Part shown: positions 23,705-35,120 of the stretch, piece by piece
Position numbering within the stretch: position 1 is the stretch's first letter
Layout of the letters: each line of letters starts with the position of its first letter
From: Antedon mediterranea
Taxonomy: Eukaryota > Echinodermata > Crinoidea > Comatulida > Antedonidae
Direction: 5' to 3'
Assembly: GCF_964355755.1 (NCBI RefSeq)
Contig: NC_092674.1
Span: 31,050,001 to 31,114,000 of the forward strand
DNA length: 64,000 bases
Position numbers and translations under genes: made by a program
Notes under the pieces: model-generated
The model's input: the letters and a program-made list of their open reading frames with translations, nothing else
Databases searched by the model: none
What the model was told of the DNA's origin: nothing

Positions 23705-25266
23705 GGTTATCCGCAACGAAGTTGCAGGATAACCTCTTGTGATTGTACGAAATCATTCTGTATGATTTTTGTGTAACGCTTTTCTCTAAAACTCGCAAAC
23801 ATAACATTTCGGTAACTACCTTAACATATTGACATTTACGTAACGTCGTCAAGCGAAGCTTTTCATGACGTTTACAATTGCGCAACGTGACTTACGCGCG
23901 ATTTAACGATTTTGTCGTATTTAACATAGCTCGACAACCAAATAACATTTCAACTTGAAACTTTGCAAAAGTTTAATTTATATCATGCGCTAACTTTCTG
24001 TTGAAAAAAAATTCCGTGTTTTACACAAAGTTAGGCGCGCACGCGCATTTAAAATTTCAAAATGCGCAAAATTAATTTCTAATCAACTTTCTACGCGTTT
24101 CATGTCGTTTTAAGCATGTCAAAAATTCCCACGCGTGCGCACATTTTTACGTGTGCGGTGCGCACGTAGCATTGAAAACGTATTTTTTTCGCGTGATTTA
24201 TGTTTTTCCAGCCTTTTCTAGTAATTTTACAAAATGTTAAACAATTTCGACTTAAAGATACGTCATACGAGCACGTCGAATTGGACAATTTGCGCGCGTT
24301 TCTTATGAAAAGGTTAAAAAATTCGTTTAAAATATGCCTTTTTTTAAACAGTCGTAATTTCTAAACTAGACGGTCAACTTTTTATGGATGGCATATTCTG
24401 GAAGTAGATGAGTTGTAGATATCGGATCAGGTATTAATATGGCTAACCAGACATTGTGACGTCATCGTATGGCCACGCGAATATAAAATTTAGGATTTTT
24501 GTATCTTTCGTCATAGCTCATCACATTGAATAGAGCGCATCTCCACTTATTCGTTTTTCATTTTCACCCCGATTTTGATATTGTCTGGGTCAATCAACTA
24601 TCTTTCGCATGAGTAAAAAATATTTTAATTTTTTTGACGTCATCATGCCTAAAAATTTAAATCACGTGTGGCATCAATTTCATCTTTACAGTAAATTTTA
24701 ATCTGTTATAGCTCGTAAGAATAAAATGTGATAATCACGATTAAAACTTTTTCTGGAAGCTATTGGATTGTAGATACGAAATTATGTAAAAATGTTGCCA
24801 ATCGGATGTTGTGACGTCATCATATGGCCAGTTAAATAAAAAAGGTCGTATTTTCATCTTTTGCGTCATAATTCATTACATTTAAAAGAGCGCGCATCAA
24901 TATTTCACGTATTCAAATTTCTTCTACACGCTAATACGTTGTTGCTGAGATAATTTCCTTTCGGAATTGCTACCTTCGCGTTTCATTTTAAAACCGTCAA
25001 CATGTTAAAAATTGCAATAAATAGCGGGTCCCGTAATTTCACCTATTCTACACTGTATGTGATATGGATACAGATTATACTGTGTATACTATATATGAAT
25101 TTAAATAATAAAATTCAGCAATAACAACATATCATATTCTTCAGTTCAGGTCATAATGCCAACGTGAACACTTCCTTTTGTCCTCAACCTATCCCCTTAA
25201 TGTTAATGTTGCACCACTTGCGCGGCGGATAACCAAACTCGTCAAAGTGACGAGTTACATGTCTAG
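23705..25266 (+). mobile_element. Helentron/Helitron-like non-autonomous element, 1.56 kb
   Basis: The left end is a hairpin, GGTTATCCGCAAC / GTTGCAGGATAACC (23705-23734). Near the right end the inverse GCGGATAACC recurs (25225-25234). It is followed by a perfect 8-bp hairpin ACTCGTCA-AAG-TGACGAGT (25237-25255) and, seven bases later, CTAG (25263-25266) next to a T. Subterminal inverted repeats plus a 3' hairpin before CTRR are features of Helitron-class elements, especially Helentrons. The element is much richer in CpG than its flanks. Internally, a segment at about 24397-24560 recurs at about 24751-24910 (period near 356 bp). No Rep/helicase coding is present. It could instead be a different fold-back DNA transposon. 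Confidence 0.65.
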
Positions 25267-25274
25267 TTTATTTG

Positions 25275-25600
25275 ATTTCTGTTCTTAAAATTCTTCTTGA
25301 AATATGCCAAGTAGAAGTAGGCCTATCTGATATGTTTAAATGTTTTATTTGTTGAAAATTACACTAATTTAAAATGTAATTTTGTAGATATAATTATTTA
25401 ATTTTATGTTCTTTAAATTCTTCTTAAAATGTGTATGCTATGTTTAAAAGGTTTTTATTTGTTGAAAATTACACTTATTTAAAAAATTTAAATGTAATTT
25501 GTAGATATAATTATTTAATTGTATGTTCTTAAAAATCTTTCTTGAAATATGTATATTTTATTTGTTGAAAATTACTAATTTTTCAAATTCAAATATAACG
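25275..25600 (+). repeat. Three-copy AT-rich tandem repeat, about 120 bp
   Basis: GTTCTTAAAATTCTTCTTGA at 25280 recurs in variant form at about 25408 and 25525. Each copy is followed by TTTTATTTGTTGAAAATTAC, and the first two by GTAGATATAATTATTTAATT. It directly abuts the Helentron-like element. Confidence 0.8.
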
Positions 25601-26340
25601 TAAATTATTTTGGTTTACATCTTTCATTTCCTACTTATAACACCACTAGTCACAGATGCTAACTATGAGCATATCTTGTAATGTTTATTTTAATTTTCAT
25701 GGATGGAATAACGGTCGTATTCCCATGGTTCAGCAGCTTTCTTGCATAATACGCGTACATATGTTGATTGGTTGATGGCAAAACAACAGACTACCCCATT
25801 CATAGACAACGTATCTCTTTGACAGTCTCTGTATACATTGGACAAGCATCCATTGACATCCAATCAATACAACTTGTTTCCACCACAACAAGTTTCTATG
25901 GTGATGAGCTGCTGTGGGCTACATTACAATAGCCCAGGAATCATTTTCTTAATTAATTTGTTACAAATCATAAAATCAATTTGTTGAAGAAACATTTCGT
26001 TGCTGGAATCACAAATGTATTGATTGGAATGAAATTGATAGTATGAATGGTGGCAGAAAGCTAAATGCCTCTTGTTATGGTTGCAAAACAACTCTTACTT
26101 TCTTTATATCCACGTTCTTTTTCGGTGTTTCTCATTCATTGTAAAGTTTCTTCTTCTCATTTAAAGTTATTTCAGAAGTAAACAATTTAATCGCCTTTCA
26201 CTTCACCCAAATATTTGAATATTGGAAAATATATGTTATTATATTTTCCTACATAAATATATCTGCTTTTGCAGTTTTTCTTTTAGATTGCAATATATTT
26301 CGTAGCAGATTAGAGTTAGTAAATATCATTCCTATTTAAG
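25601..26340. other. Non-coding block of higher complexity
   Basis: From 25690 to 25960 the sequence is less AT-rich and has no open frame, with a small hairpin GGGCTAcattacaaTAGCCC (25917-25936). It could be a conserved regulatory element. I can only note the composition. Confidence 0.3.
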
Positions 26341-26350
26341 CTGAATTCAG

Positions 26351-26426
26351 CTTGGTTCCCACATGGACGCAATGCAAACCTAACATGACTGGACATCTCG
26401 CAAGAATCTTCTCAGACTTCATGAAG
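26351..26426 (+). CDS. Doubtful exon partly made of MITE family C sequence
   Basis: An acceptor (GCTGAATTCAG) and a donor (GTAACT at 26427) bound 76 nt open in one frame, ending MTGHLARIFSDFMK. The first 30 nt, CTTGGTTCCCACATGGACGC and on, match the terminus of the MITE at 34952. So this is either an exonised MITE end or a coincidence. Confidence 0.2.
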
Positions 26427-26900
26427 GTAACTCACAGAATTTTCATAATCCCTGAAAATTATGTTTTAAAGATATTCAATTTCAATGCCTTGAATGCGAA
26501 ATGCAATTTAAACAAAAGTATTCTAAAAATCCTTTTAGAAATTCAGAATCTTGGTGCCTTACTTCAGTTAGGCCTATTCATGGTTTTGTATGTAACAGTA
26601 TTGTGTATTGGTTGTTATGATCAGAATACAAATACATTTTTTTTCTTTTACTAGAGGTTTACTGACTTTCACTCCATTCTACTATTCATCTCTCCACTTT
26701 CTATTCTCATTTTTCGTTCTTCAAACTTTATTGTCATGACACAATTATGAGTTATGTTCTACAACTTGTAAATAAAAAGCTGAAAGCTCAAACTCCTAAT
26801 TGTCCATCTCCATGCTTTAGACCCTTATTACCATTGGTGTTTTTACCTTATAGTGTTTGAGAGCAATTTCATTGTCTTCGTAGACAGAATGATAAGGTAA
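26427..26900. other. AT-rich spacer
   Basis: Nothing supportable was seen. Confidence 0.5.
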
Positions 26901-27008
26901 CGGGACGATTCGCCCCTGAGACGATTCGGCCCGGGACGATTCGGCCCTGGGACTATTCGGCCCGGGACTATTCGGCCCGGGACGATTCGGCCCTGAGACG
27001 ATTCGGCA
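26901..27008. repeat. GC-rich 15-bp minisatellite (GGGACGATTCGGCCC)
   Basis: About seven units of GGGACGATTCGGCCC, with variants GGGACTATTCGGCCC and GAGACGATTCGG, lie in an otherwise AT-rich region. The overlapping minus-strand frames rich in Gly-Pro-Asn-Ser-Arg are translations of this repeat, not a gene. Confidence 0.95.
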
Positions 27009-29023
27009 CACTTAAATTTATCGGCTTTGATATGCATTTTACAAGCATAAAATAAGCTTTTTCCCCAAACTTTATTTCCAGAGAGACTATGGGGTAGTAC
27101 TACTAGGGATAAAGATGCAATAAAGCAAACATTGTCATGGGATAACTACCATTACTTTGAGGGTGAAATTTTCTTTTGAAATTTAAAATGCAACTTTTTT
27201 TCTACTTCAAAATCTTTTAGAAATATTGATAAAAACTCACCAATTGTTCACAATTCTATATACAATTATTACATTCAGATAGTATGTTGCTTTTGCTCTT
27301 AAAAATATGAATTGAATATTTAATTTAAATTGCTATATTATTTATCATAATCAATAATCTGCTTTCATTAGTAGTTTTTACAGACATTTAATTATTGAAA
27401 GCCATTTGATTAAATAAATGCATTACAATCAATAATGATAAATGATAAACCAACCTTCAAATTCAATATGAAACAAATTAATAAATGTATTGACAAGGAA
27501 TAGGAAGTGTTTGGAACTGTTAAGGTTTTACATGAGTATCTGTAGCTGTGTTCACTAATCTTACTTAAGCAAGATATTCTCCTTAAATACTATGTATTTC
27601 ACTTAAGCAGAGCCATAGCAAGCATGAGGCAGAAAAGGCGCTCGCCAATTCCCCACACAGCTCGTCTTATTTTATATAATTGTATTTAAAGCATCTTTGC
27701 CTCGTCTGTTTTTAACCGCTCACTACAGCTTTGCTTAAGTCAATAAATATTTAATAATTAGTGTACTAAAAATGAGAATTTTTAGATTTGAAGGGAAAGT
27801 GTTTCCCTAATTTTAAAGGGGAATATAGCTACTGGGCCTCCACATCACAACAATTAGCAGATTTGCCTTTTCATTTTATCTATCTAATTCTATCCTTCAT
27901 GAAAACTAAATGAAATTATATACTGGTTAGCAAGATATAAAGATGCATTTCATGTGCGCAGTAGATTGTTGACTACAGATCTGTACTAAGAAAATATTAA
28001 GTTACTGATTAGTAGCAAGATTTTCCTTTAAGTACCATGCATTACGATAATAGCATTATTCGTCCACTCCTGTATAGTGATGTTTAGTTCAACAAGACTT
28101 AAACTAAGACACAATATAGGAGATACATCTCAGGCTTACTGTCCATGAGTATTGTGATCTGGGGTGATTTACGTGCCTCTCAATTCGTCATCCCCACGGG
28201 GTCGTACTGTTAAACAGCAAACTCTACAACTCAATGACACAGAGTATTTCTAAAATACCAATGCTGAAATTGTCTAATACAGTAATAAATCCAACAAAAA
28301 CACTCATCAATTGTGGTTTCTATGTCATATTTGAGATGATTGCTTACATTTTATTCTTGGTATATTGGAAAATGTTTTAAAAGGGGAATATTTCAGTCAA
28401 TCAACACATTCACTCCTGCATTTCCCCTTACCCCACCCCTTTCATATCCTTCCTTAACCCTTGCCCCCCTTTCACCACCTCCCACTTTCTTTATAATTAT
28501 TTTTGGGAGATTTGTGGTCATGATAGGTTGTATATTGATTATATTTTGTGTGTTGTAACTATAATGTATTATACTGAACTGGAGGGCAGGGAGTTGCCAC
28601 AGTAAACGGTTACAGTAAATTCATCAATTACAAAATTTAAAACAAAATTCAATAACTAATTTTCAATGAACAGTATAAAACTATACCTTTACAAATAGAT
28701 AGAATAAGTAATATAGTTAAGGAAAGAATTTAGGAATATTTACTGCTTTTCTGCATTTATTTGTTAATGTACACTCAAATTGTAACATACACTTCATCGG
28801 TTATCTTTTGCTCTCAGGAGATACAGTTTGTTTGTTGAGAGATCTTTTTCTGCCTTTGTTTTGCCTTTCATGACACTTTCCTTAATTGAAAAAATTAAGA
28901 TAAATGGTGCTATGTCGTGAACCAAATAAAACAAAACATTTAGAGATGAATAAATAGATTCATGATTCTACTCAAGCTCAGAACAAATAGCTTTCAAAGA
29001 ATATTAATTCTTTGAAATTGCAT
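27009..29023. other. AT-rich spacer; one hAT-like scrap at 27602-27660
   Basis: AGAGCCATAGCAAGCATGAG at 27609 resembles a hAT-type terminus. Otherwise no repeat, exon or RNA gene is supported. Confidence 0.4.
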
Positions 29024-29200
29024 TAAGCTCTGTCTACAAATATGGTAGTGATATGACCAAATATGGTAGTGATATGACCAAATATGGTAGTGATATGACC
29101 AAATATGGTAGTGATATGACCAAATATAGTAGTGATATGACCATATATAGGCAAATCACATTCTTTTGTCACAGAAAGTTTGATAGTGTTAAAAGAGCTT
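29024..29200 (-). mobile_element. MITE family A, copy 5, with expanded 21-bp core
   Basis: AAGCTCTGTCTACA leads directly into five units of AAATATGGTAGTGATATGACC (21 bp, the last degenerate). The right terminus ACAGAAAGTTTGATAGTGTT ends in AGAGCTT. The core has expanded relative to copy 3. Confidence 0.9.
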
Positions 29201-30115
29201 CAGTAACTCATGTGGTTTAAGTTTGAACCAAAAACCCAAATGTGTTTCATCACATTTTTAGATTGGTATTTCATCTTCATTTTATAAAACATATGCGTTT
29301 CTGGAAAATTTATTATTGAGCCGATTAACCCAGATAGAAAAGATTTGTAGGGAGAAAGGTGACATGTTTTGATGTCAGTTGGAAGAGATAAATAGTTTCC
29401 TAAATAATTGCTAAATCTTCATCTTTAATTTTTTGTTACATTAATTTCTGGAAAATTGTATAAATACAGAAACCATCAAAGTGTAAGTGCACAAGAAAAA
29501 AAAACATATTCATGGTTTATGTATTATATAATTTAGAAGAAAAATTATCTCTGTAATAAAATTGAAATAATTCATACGCAACCCCCGAAGGTTTTCAAAT
29601 GAATAGATTGTTTTTATTTTGCGTTTTCTGAAAGATTGTATCATTTATATTGCGCATAAATTTATATTTGATTTATTGAATACGCCAAAGCATTCCTTTG
29701 ATATAATGTATCAATTATCAAGGTTTATTGCATATCAAATAGGTTTTCTGCATTTTTTAGTGAAACCATCAACATACGATTTATGAAGTTTTTTATAGTG
29801 CCGATTTTTGTATATTGATTCTGAATATTTAACTGAATTTTCCTAACATCTGCTAATAAATTTATTCTGAATAATCAGCATTGACTGGCACACCAAGTTT
29901 ATTATTTTTATATATGAAAGATAATATAATAATGTATGGAAAAATCCATTGTAGGGATGGAAGATTATATTTGATATGATTTAACATAAAAACTACAAAC
30001 ATGGTATGTTCCCTGCAATGAAGAAAAGTGGTTAAGAAAGGTAAAAGAGAATTTACTATTTTGTATTCTGCTTATTGTTCCCTGTCAGAGAAAAATAACT
30101 CGACCATAAATTGAA
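29201..30115. other. AT-rich spacer
   Basis: Nothing supportable was seen. Confidence 0.5.
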
Positions 30116-30118
30116 AGA

Positions 30119-30270
30119 ATTATTATTATTATTATTATTTATTTAGGCAAAATATAAAAAAAAAATATAATACAAATCAATAAATTAAACAAACAAGATG
30201 CAAGGAGGAAACATAAAATCATAGTCACTAGCTGCCAGGAGAGCACAAAAGCAGCCTAAGCCACTGTCAC
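30119..30270 (-). mobile_element. LINE 3' end, minus strand
   Basis: On the minus strand the sequence runs GGTGACAGTGGCTTAGGCTG ... TTTGCCTAAATAAATAATAATAAT, with the (AAT)n tail typical of CR1/L2-like elements. No coding remains. Confidence 0.45.
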
Positions 30271-30424
30271 CAATTAGATGTGTACATCTAAATTTAAAAC
30301 TGAATTGAAACAATATTACAAAATTAAACATAGATAAATTATTATTGTGCCATTATATCAGATGTTTTGCTTATATGCTTATATATTTATGAACCCTGTC
30401 TTATAATGTTTGTTTTGTTAAAAT

Positions 30425-30655
30425 TGTAATTACTATCTTTTTAGGGACCACATTGGAATTAAGTTGTTTTACTTTAAACGACTTTATGTGTTTTCCCGTG
30501 CATCGTCAGACTTCATTAATCCTGCCTTTTTTATTTGCTTTTTTGATGTATTTTAATATTTAAGGTGATAATATATATTATTGATGTATTTTTAATGTTA
30601 TGTATTGAGATGCCAAATAAATGAAAGAAATGAAAGAAAGAAATGACTACTAAAC
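30425..30655 (+). mobile_element. LINE-like 3' UTR with AAATGAAAG tail
   Basis: A T-rich stretch with CGACTTTATGTGTTTTCCCG ends in TGCCAAATAAATGAAAGAAATGAAAGAAAG. This is a plausible LINE 3' UTR and simple-repeat tail. The minisatellite at 30656 grows from this tail. Confidence 0.4.
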
Positions 30656-30957
30656 TAATGAACACCGCAAGAAAGGGAAGAACACCTAAAGAAAGGGATG
30701 AACACGGCAAAAAAGGGAAGAACACCTCAAGAAAGGGAAGAACACCTCAAGAAAGGGAAGAACACCTCAAGATAGGGAAGAACACCTCAAGAAAGGGATG
30801 AACACCGTAAGAAAGGGATGAACACCGCAAGAAAGGGATGAACACCGCAAGAAAGGGATGAACACCGCAAGAAAGAGAAGAACACCTCAAGAAAGAGATG
30901 AACACCTCAAGAAAGGGATGAACACCTCAAGAAAGGGAAGAACGCCTCAAGAAAGCC
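30656..30957 (+). repeat. 20-bp minisatellite, about 15 units
   Basis: Units are GAACACCTCAAGAAAGGGAA with variants (ACACCGCAAG, GGGATG for GGGAAG). The array starts just after the A/G-rich LINE tail and uses the same GAAAG words. The open minus-strand frame here is a repeat translation. Confidence 0.95.
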
Positions 30958-31745
30958 TTTATAAGGCAAGATTATCATCTCAGTGTTACATCACACGCTT
31001 ATTTCCAGTTTATTACCTTTAGTTGAAGGAACAAACTCCCAAGAGGATCCTATCTATTGATTATAGACAGAACCAAAGGTGTAGATTTACTTTAATCTGT
31101 TGTCAATTACAGAAATAATCCCTGTAAATCCAATTGTAATCCCCATAAATCCAAGTAAATTCTGTACATAATGAACCGGCGATGCTGACCGTATTATATG
31201 GAATGTAATTTGATGTTATGAATGTTGTATGATTGATATTAAATCTTTTGTGCATGCCGTTTTAGTTGCGGTGTGGTAAACACAAGAAAAATTGGCACGT
31301 GTGTGTTGGGGACATGCATCTGAGACAGATGACGCAAGATTGGAAATAAATATGAGAGAAATAAAATGAGAAAATTATTAAAAGATTGTTTTAGCTCCTC
31401 ATTGTTCTGATTTCAAACTAAGTCAATAGTCAGAAGTGCTCTTAAAAAACTAGACAACAGTAATGTTTCACATTTTTTCTTAATGCATATTAATCAATCT
31501 GTATGCACCCAGATTCCAGTGTATTTTCAGTTGCTATTAGGTTACTTGGTCTGGGTACAGTAGTATTTTTGGGGAATAAAAGAACTCCATGTAATAATCC
31601 TTGCTATGTGCTTGATGTCCATTCTGCAGCATCTATTATCTCATCATGATAGGTTCACAAGATGATTTAAGTTATCCAGGGTTTTATTTTTAAAATGAAG
31701 TTAAAATTAATTAAATTGTAAATTTTCATTATAGAAAGTAATCAT
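30958..31745. other. AT-rich spacer
   Basis: Nothing supportable was seen. Confidence 0.5.
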
Positions 31746-32108
31746 TGACTCAGAAATACCGGGATGGTGTCCGGCGGGGGATAGTTTAACCCTAGCTTAA
31801 GTTGTGCATGCTTCATTTACTCTCTATTCTTAATTCTGGCCCCGAAACCTTGACTCAGAAATACCGAGATGGTGTCCGGCGGGGGATAGATTTACCTTAG
31901 TTAAGCATAGTTAAGCTTAGTTACATTTTTTTTCCTTCACATTATTGATTCATGTCTCCATCCCCGAAACCTCGACTAAGAAATACCGGAATGGTGTCCG
32001 GCGGGGGATAGTTTATTACCATTAGTTAAGGTCCTATGTAAAGCACCTAGAGGGGACAGTGATCCATTAGGCGCTATATAAATACTGTTTATTATTATTA
32101 TTATTATA
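31746..32108 (+). mobile_element. Retroelement 3' region with three GC-rich motifs and (TTA)n tail
   Basis: The motif GGTGTCCGGCGGGGGATAG, preceded by GAAATACCG, occurs three times (blocks starting 31746, 31851 and 31973; spacings 105 and 122 bp). Then come GTAAAGCACCTAGAGGGGAC, GCGCTATATAAATACTGTTT and an ATTATTATT tail, the typical end of CR1-like LINEs or their SINEs. Confidence 0.7.
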
Positions 32109-34951
32109 GTAAATTTTAAGTGAGGTTTTCATTACATAAGATAAAATGATTTTGACTAATTTTGTTACTACCTGTACTACTTTGAATAATTCTTTAATAT
32201 TATAGTGTCTTTATTATAATTAGTTTATTGGTTTGATGTTTAATGCTCTTAATCCGTTGAACATGTTGTATCTCACATTGTTTAATCCATCATAATTGGA
32301 CATGATGTATGTAATCTCTACTCAAACTCATCAGCTTATAATGCTCCATCATTGATGTTGTGGCAGTCTTGTAGATCTTGTGAACTCCAGCTCACACAAC
32401 GTGCGAGAGTAATGGCTTGTACGAAAGTTGTAGAAAGTATTGCCGATTAGTATTATGTTTTGCACGCTGTAAGGAATAAACATGTAATGGTCGCTTTGAG
32501 GGGTTTCCCAAGAGAAAATCATTCAGGTGTGTCATGTTGCAGAAGAACTAGAAAATAAGGAGATTGAATGTAATTTATACATATTCGGATGTCATTAGTG
32601 TTTTAGCACGCTCTAGATGTCTGGTTGTCGGTCTTGTATGGTCTCATTTTTGTGTTTGCCGATTACTTAAAAGATCCCATGAGCTGTGACTAAATTCAAT
32701 TACTGTCACTGCAAATAATAATTAGTTTTCTTTCTTTTGCTGCTTTTTAAAATTTTTGCTTAATTTGATGCATGGACATTTTTTAAACATCCATATTATT
32801 TTATATCCATGTCTCAAGACAATTAGTTGCATAAATATTAAATTTTGATTTTTTAAAAGTATATAGTGCTCTTCCTAACAGCTGTATAGTAAGTTCATGG
32901 ATTCATTCCTAAAATAAAAATATCTAAAATTAGATACAAATATTCATAATGTAAACATTAATGATAGGTAATGAAATGATAAATGTAGTTTTTACAAATT
33001 AAAACATTGCTAGACTCAACCAGATGTATAAATGGGTGCATTTGAAATTGTCGTGAGATTTCATACTTGTATTATTGCATTGTTTGGACCTTGGCATACA
33101 GTAATAGTATATAAATATAGTTTTATAAAAATAAACTGAATGTTAAATATAGTTGTGAGGTCTTACTTAATATAGTAAGTCTATTGTAATATGTCGCCTT
33201 CAAGTTGTTTTATATTTCTTCACTCATTCCCATAAAATTAATAACAAATGAATTTAGTCTAATAAAATAATTTTATCGATTTTATGTTTGCCTTTCTAAG
33301 CAAATTATTAAAATATAATGTTAGAATTCTTGTTGCCATAGTTACAACGTGATAAAAAATATGAACAGTTGTTTATAAGTACACTAAACACTAGTAAGTT
33401 TTCACTATCTCAACGCGATGTTTATCGTCATTAAAATTGATATTCTACCTCAAATTTCATAAAATAACATTTTTTATTTCATTTCAGAAAGTATGTGACT
33501 AGTTATATACAAAACACTTCATGTAATTCAATAGTTGCTATATATATATATATTTATAGCTTTTATAGATATATAGTTGTTATAGATATTTTTTTGTTAA
33601 AATATACAGTTTATATCCCTTGACTCAGAATAAAATAAATATTACATTTTCGATTAAATAGTATGTAATATTTCTGCTGTAGGGCCCGGAGGAAAATATT
33701 ATACCTGCCATATGCAGTACGTACATTTTATCCTACTGCATTTCTTCTCTATTAGTTCGCTATATCTAGAAAAAGCTATTGCCCATCAAAGTTATGAGCA
33801 CCTGGCCTCATACAAAAGCCATTAAAAACTGCTCATTTTGTGATTGCCTTTTCCTATTGTTTTGTGTGAAACTTTATCCATGACTTTAATACAAGGCAGT
33901 CAATAGAAGCGTAGTATCGTCATTATTTGGTACATAATGGGTTGTGAAAGTACAGATTGGAAATGTTCGATTTCTTGAAAATTACAATGGTACTCTTTGG
34001 TTATAGAATTGTAGTCATGTTGTCAACACTTGGATGACAGTTAATGAGAATTCCATATTTGTTGTTTTTCAGTGTGGAAAAATATTTGTTTTTTTTATTA
34101 GGGGGGGGGGAGGGGGTGGTTGTTTCATATCTAATATCTAATTTGAGGTTCGACCGGAGAATATCAATTTAAAGCATAGGCTTGCTGCACAATGACATTG
34201 GTCAATTATCTTAATTCCAAATAATGTAATGATTAGTACTGGTCAGTTATAGGGTCAGATATTTTGTATGCAAGTTTGTTTTGTATTCAGAGATTCGAAC
34301 CCATGACTAGTAAACTAGAAACTCTAATGCTGTGTTGTGTTGTGTCGTGTCACAATGTAATCAAAGAATTAATGTACAGATACAACTATAATGAATTAAT
34401 GCTGTGGATGCATTAAGATTTATGCAACGTAATGTAAACGGTAACAAATGGAAACAAATTCGCCATTGTTCTATATGACCAATTCGCTTCAGGTACTAAT
34501 TTGCCAAGCAAATTAGTGGAGATGTATCGATGTTGACTTTACAGCGTCACAATACCACATTATCAATGCATAAATAAATCTCAATTCCGATAACATGTTT
34601 TCTATGCTTAAAAAGACGGATAAAAATAAGTGAATAAGTAAATGGCGCATACGTTGAGATCATCACCCTATTATTTGCTTCCATATGTAATCGTTACGAG
34701 CATCTTTCTTATTTAAATACAATCTTATTAATTCAGAATGCTTATTTCATCAATAAGTATGTTGAATAAATTAGATATATTGAGTATGAAGACCTAAATA
34801 TGAAGCATTTGGGGATTTGAGTTGTTTTTAGTATATATTGAGTTCACAAAAATCTCCACGCTGTTACTGAAATTATATAATCTTGCTTTTAACAATGTCT
34901 AGACATTTAATTATTGATTTACTTGGATGAATAAAGACAATATTACTTTTA
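32109..34951. other. Long AT-rich spacer
   Basis: Contains a (TA)n run at 33538-33551, a poly-G tract at 34102-34119, a perfect 9-bp hairpin CTAATTTGC-caa-GCAAATTAG at 34496-34516, and a B-box-like GATTCGAACCC at 34293. An acceptor-led 28-codon frame at 33683-33766 is not above chance. No gene is called. Confidence 0.4.
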
Positions 34952-35092
34952 TAAAGCTTGGTTCCCACTAGGATGCAATGCAAGTTGACCAATCACACTC
35001 AACAGTTCGAATAATCTATCGCTTATGATTGGTCAAATCACTTTGCAATGTGTTACTTCCTTGCGTTGCCTCTTAGTGGGAACCAAGCTTTA
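34952..35092. mobile_element. MITE family C, intact, 141 bp
   Basis: TAAAGCTTGGTTCCCACTA (34952-34970) is the perfect inverse of 35074-35092. Inner parts also pair imperfectly (GCAATGCAAG with CTTGCGTTGC; TGACCAATCA with TGATTGGTCA), so the whole element folds back. No coding capacity. Confidence 0.95.
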
Positions 35093-35120
35093 GAGATAAG
35101 CAATGAAGTCAAGTATACCA

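Noticed and set aside
26817-27037. Gly/Pro/Asn-rich proteins in two overlapping frames
   Set aside because: They are translations of the 15-bp GC-rich minisatellite and have no support outside it.
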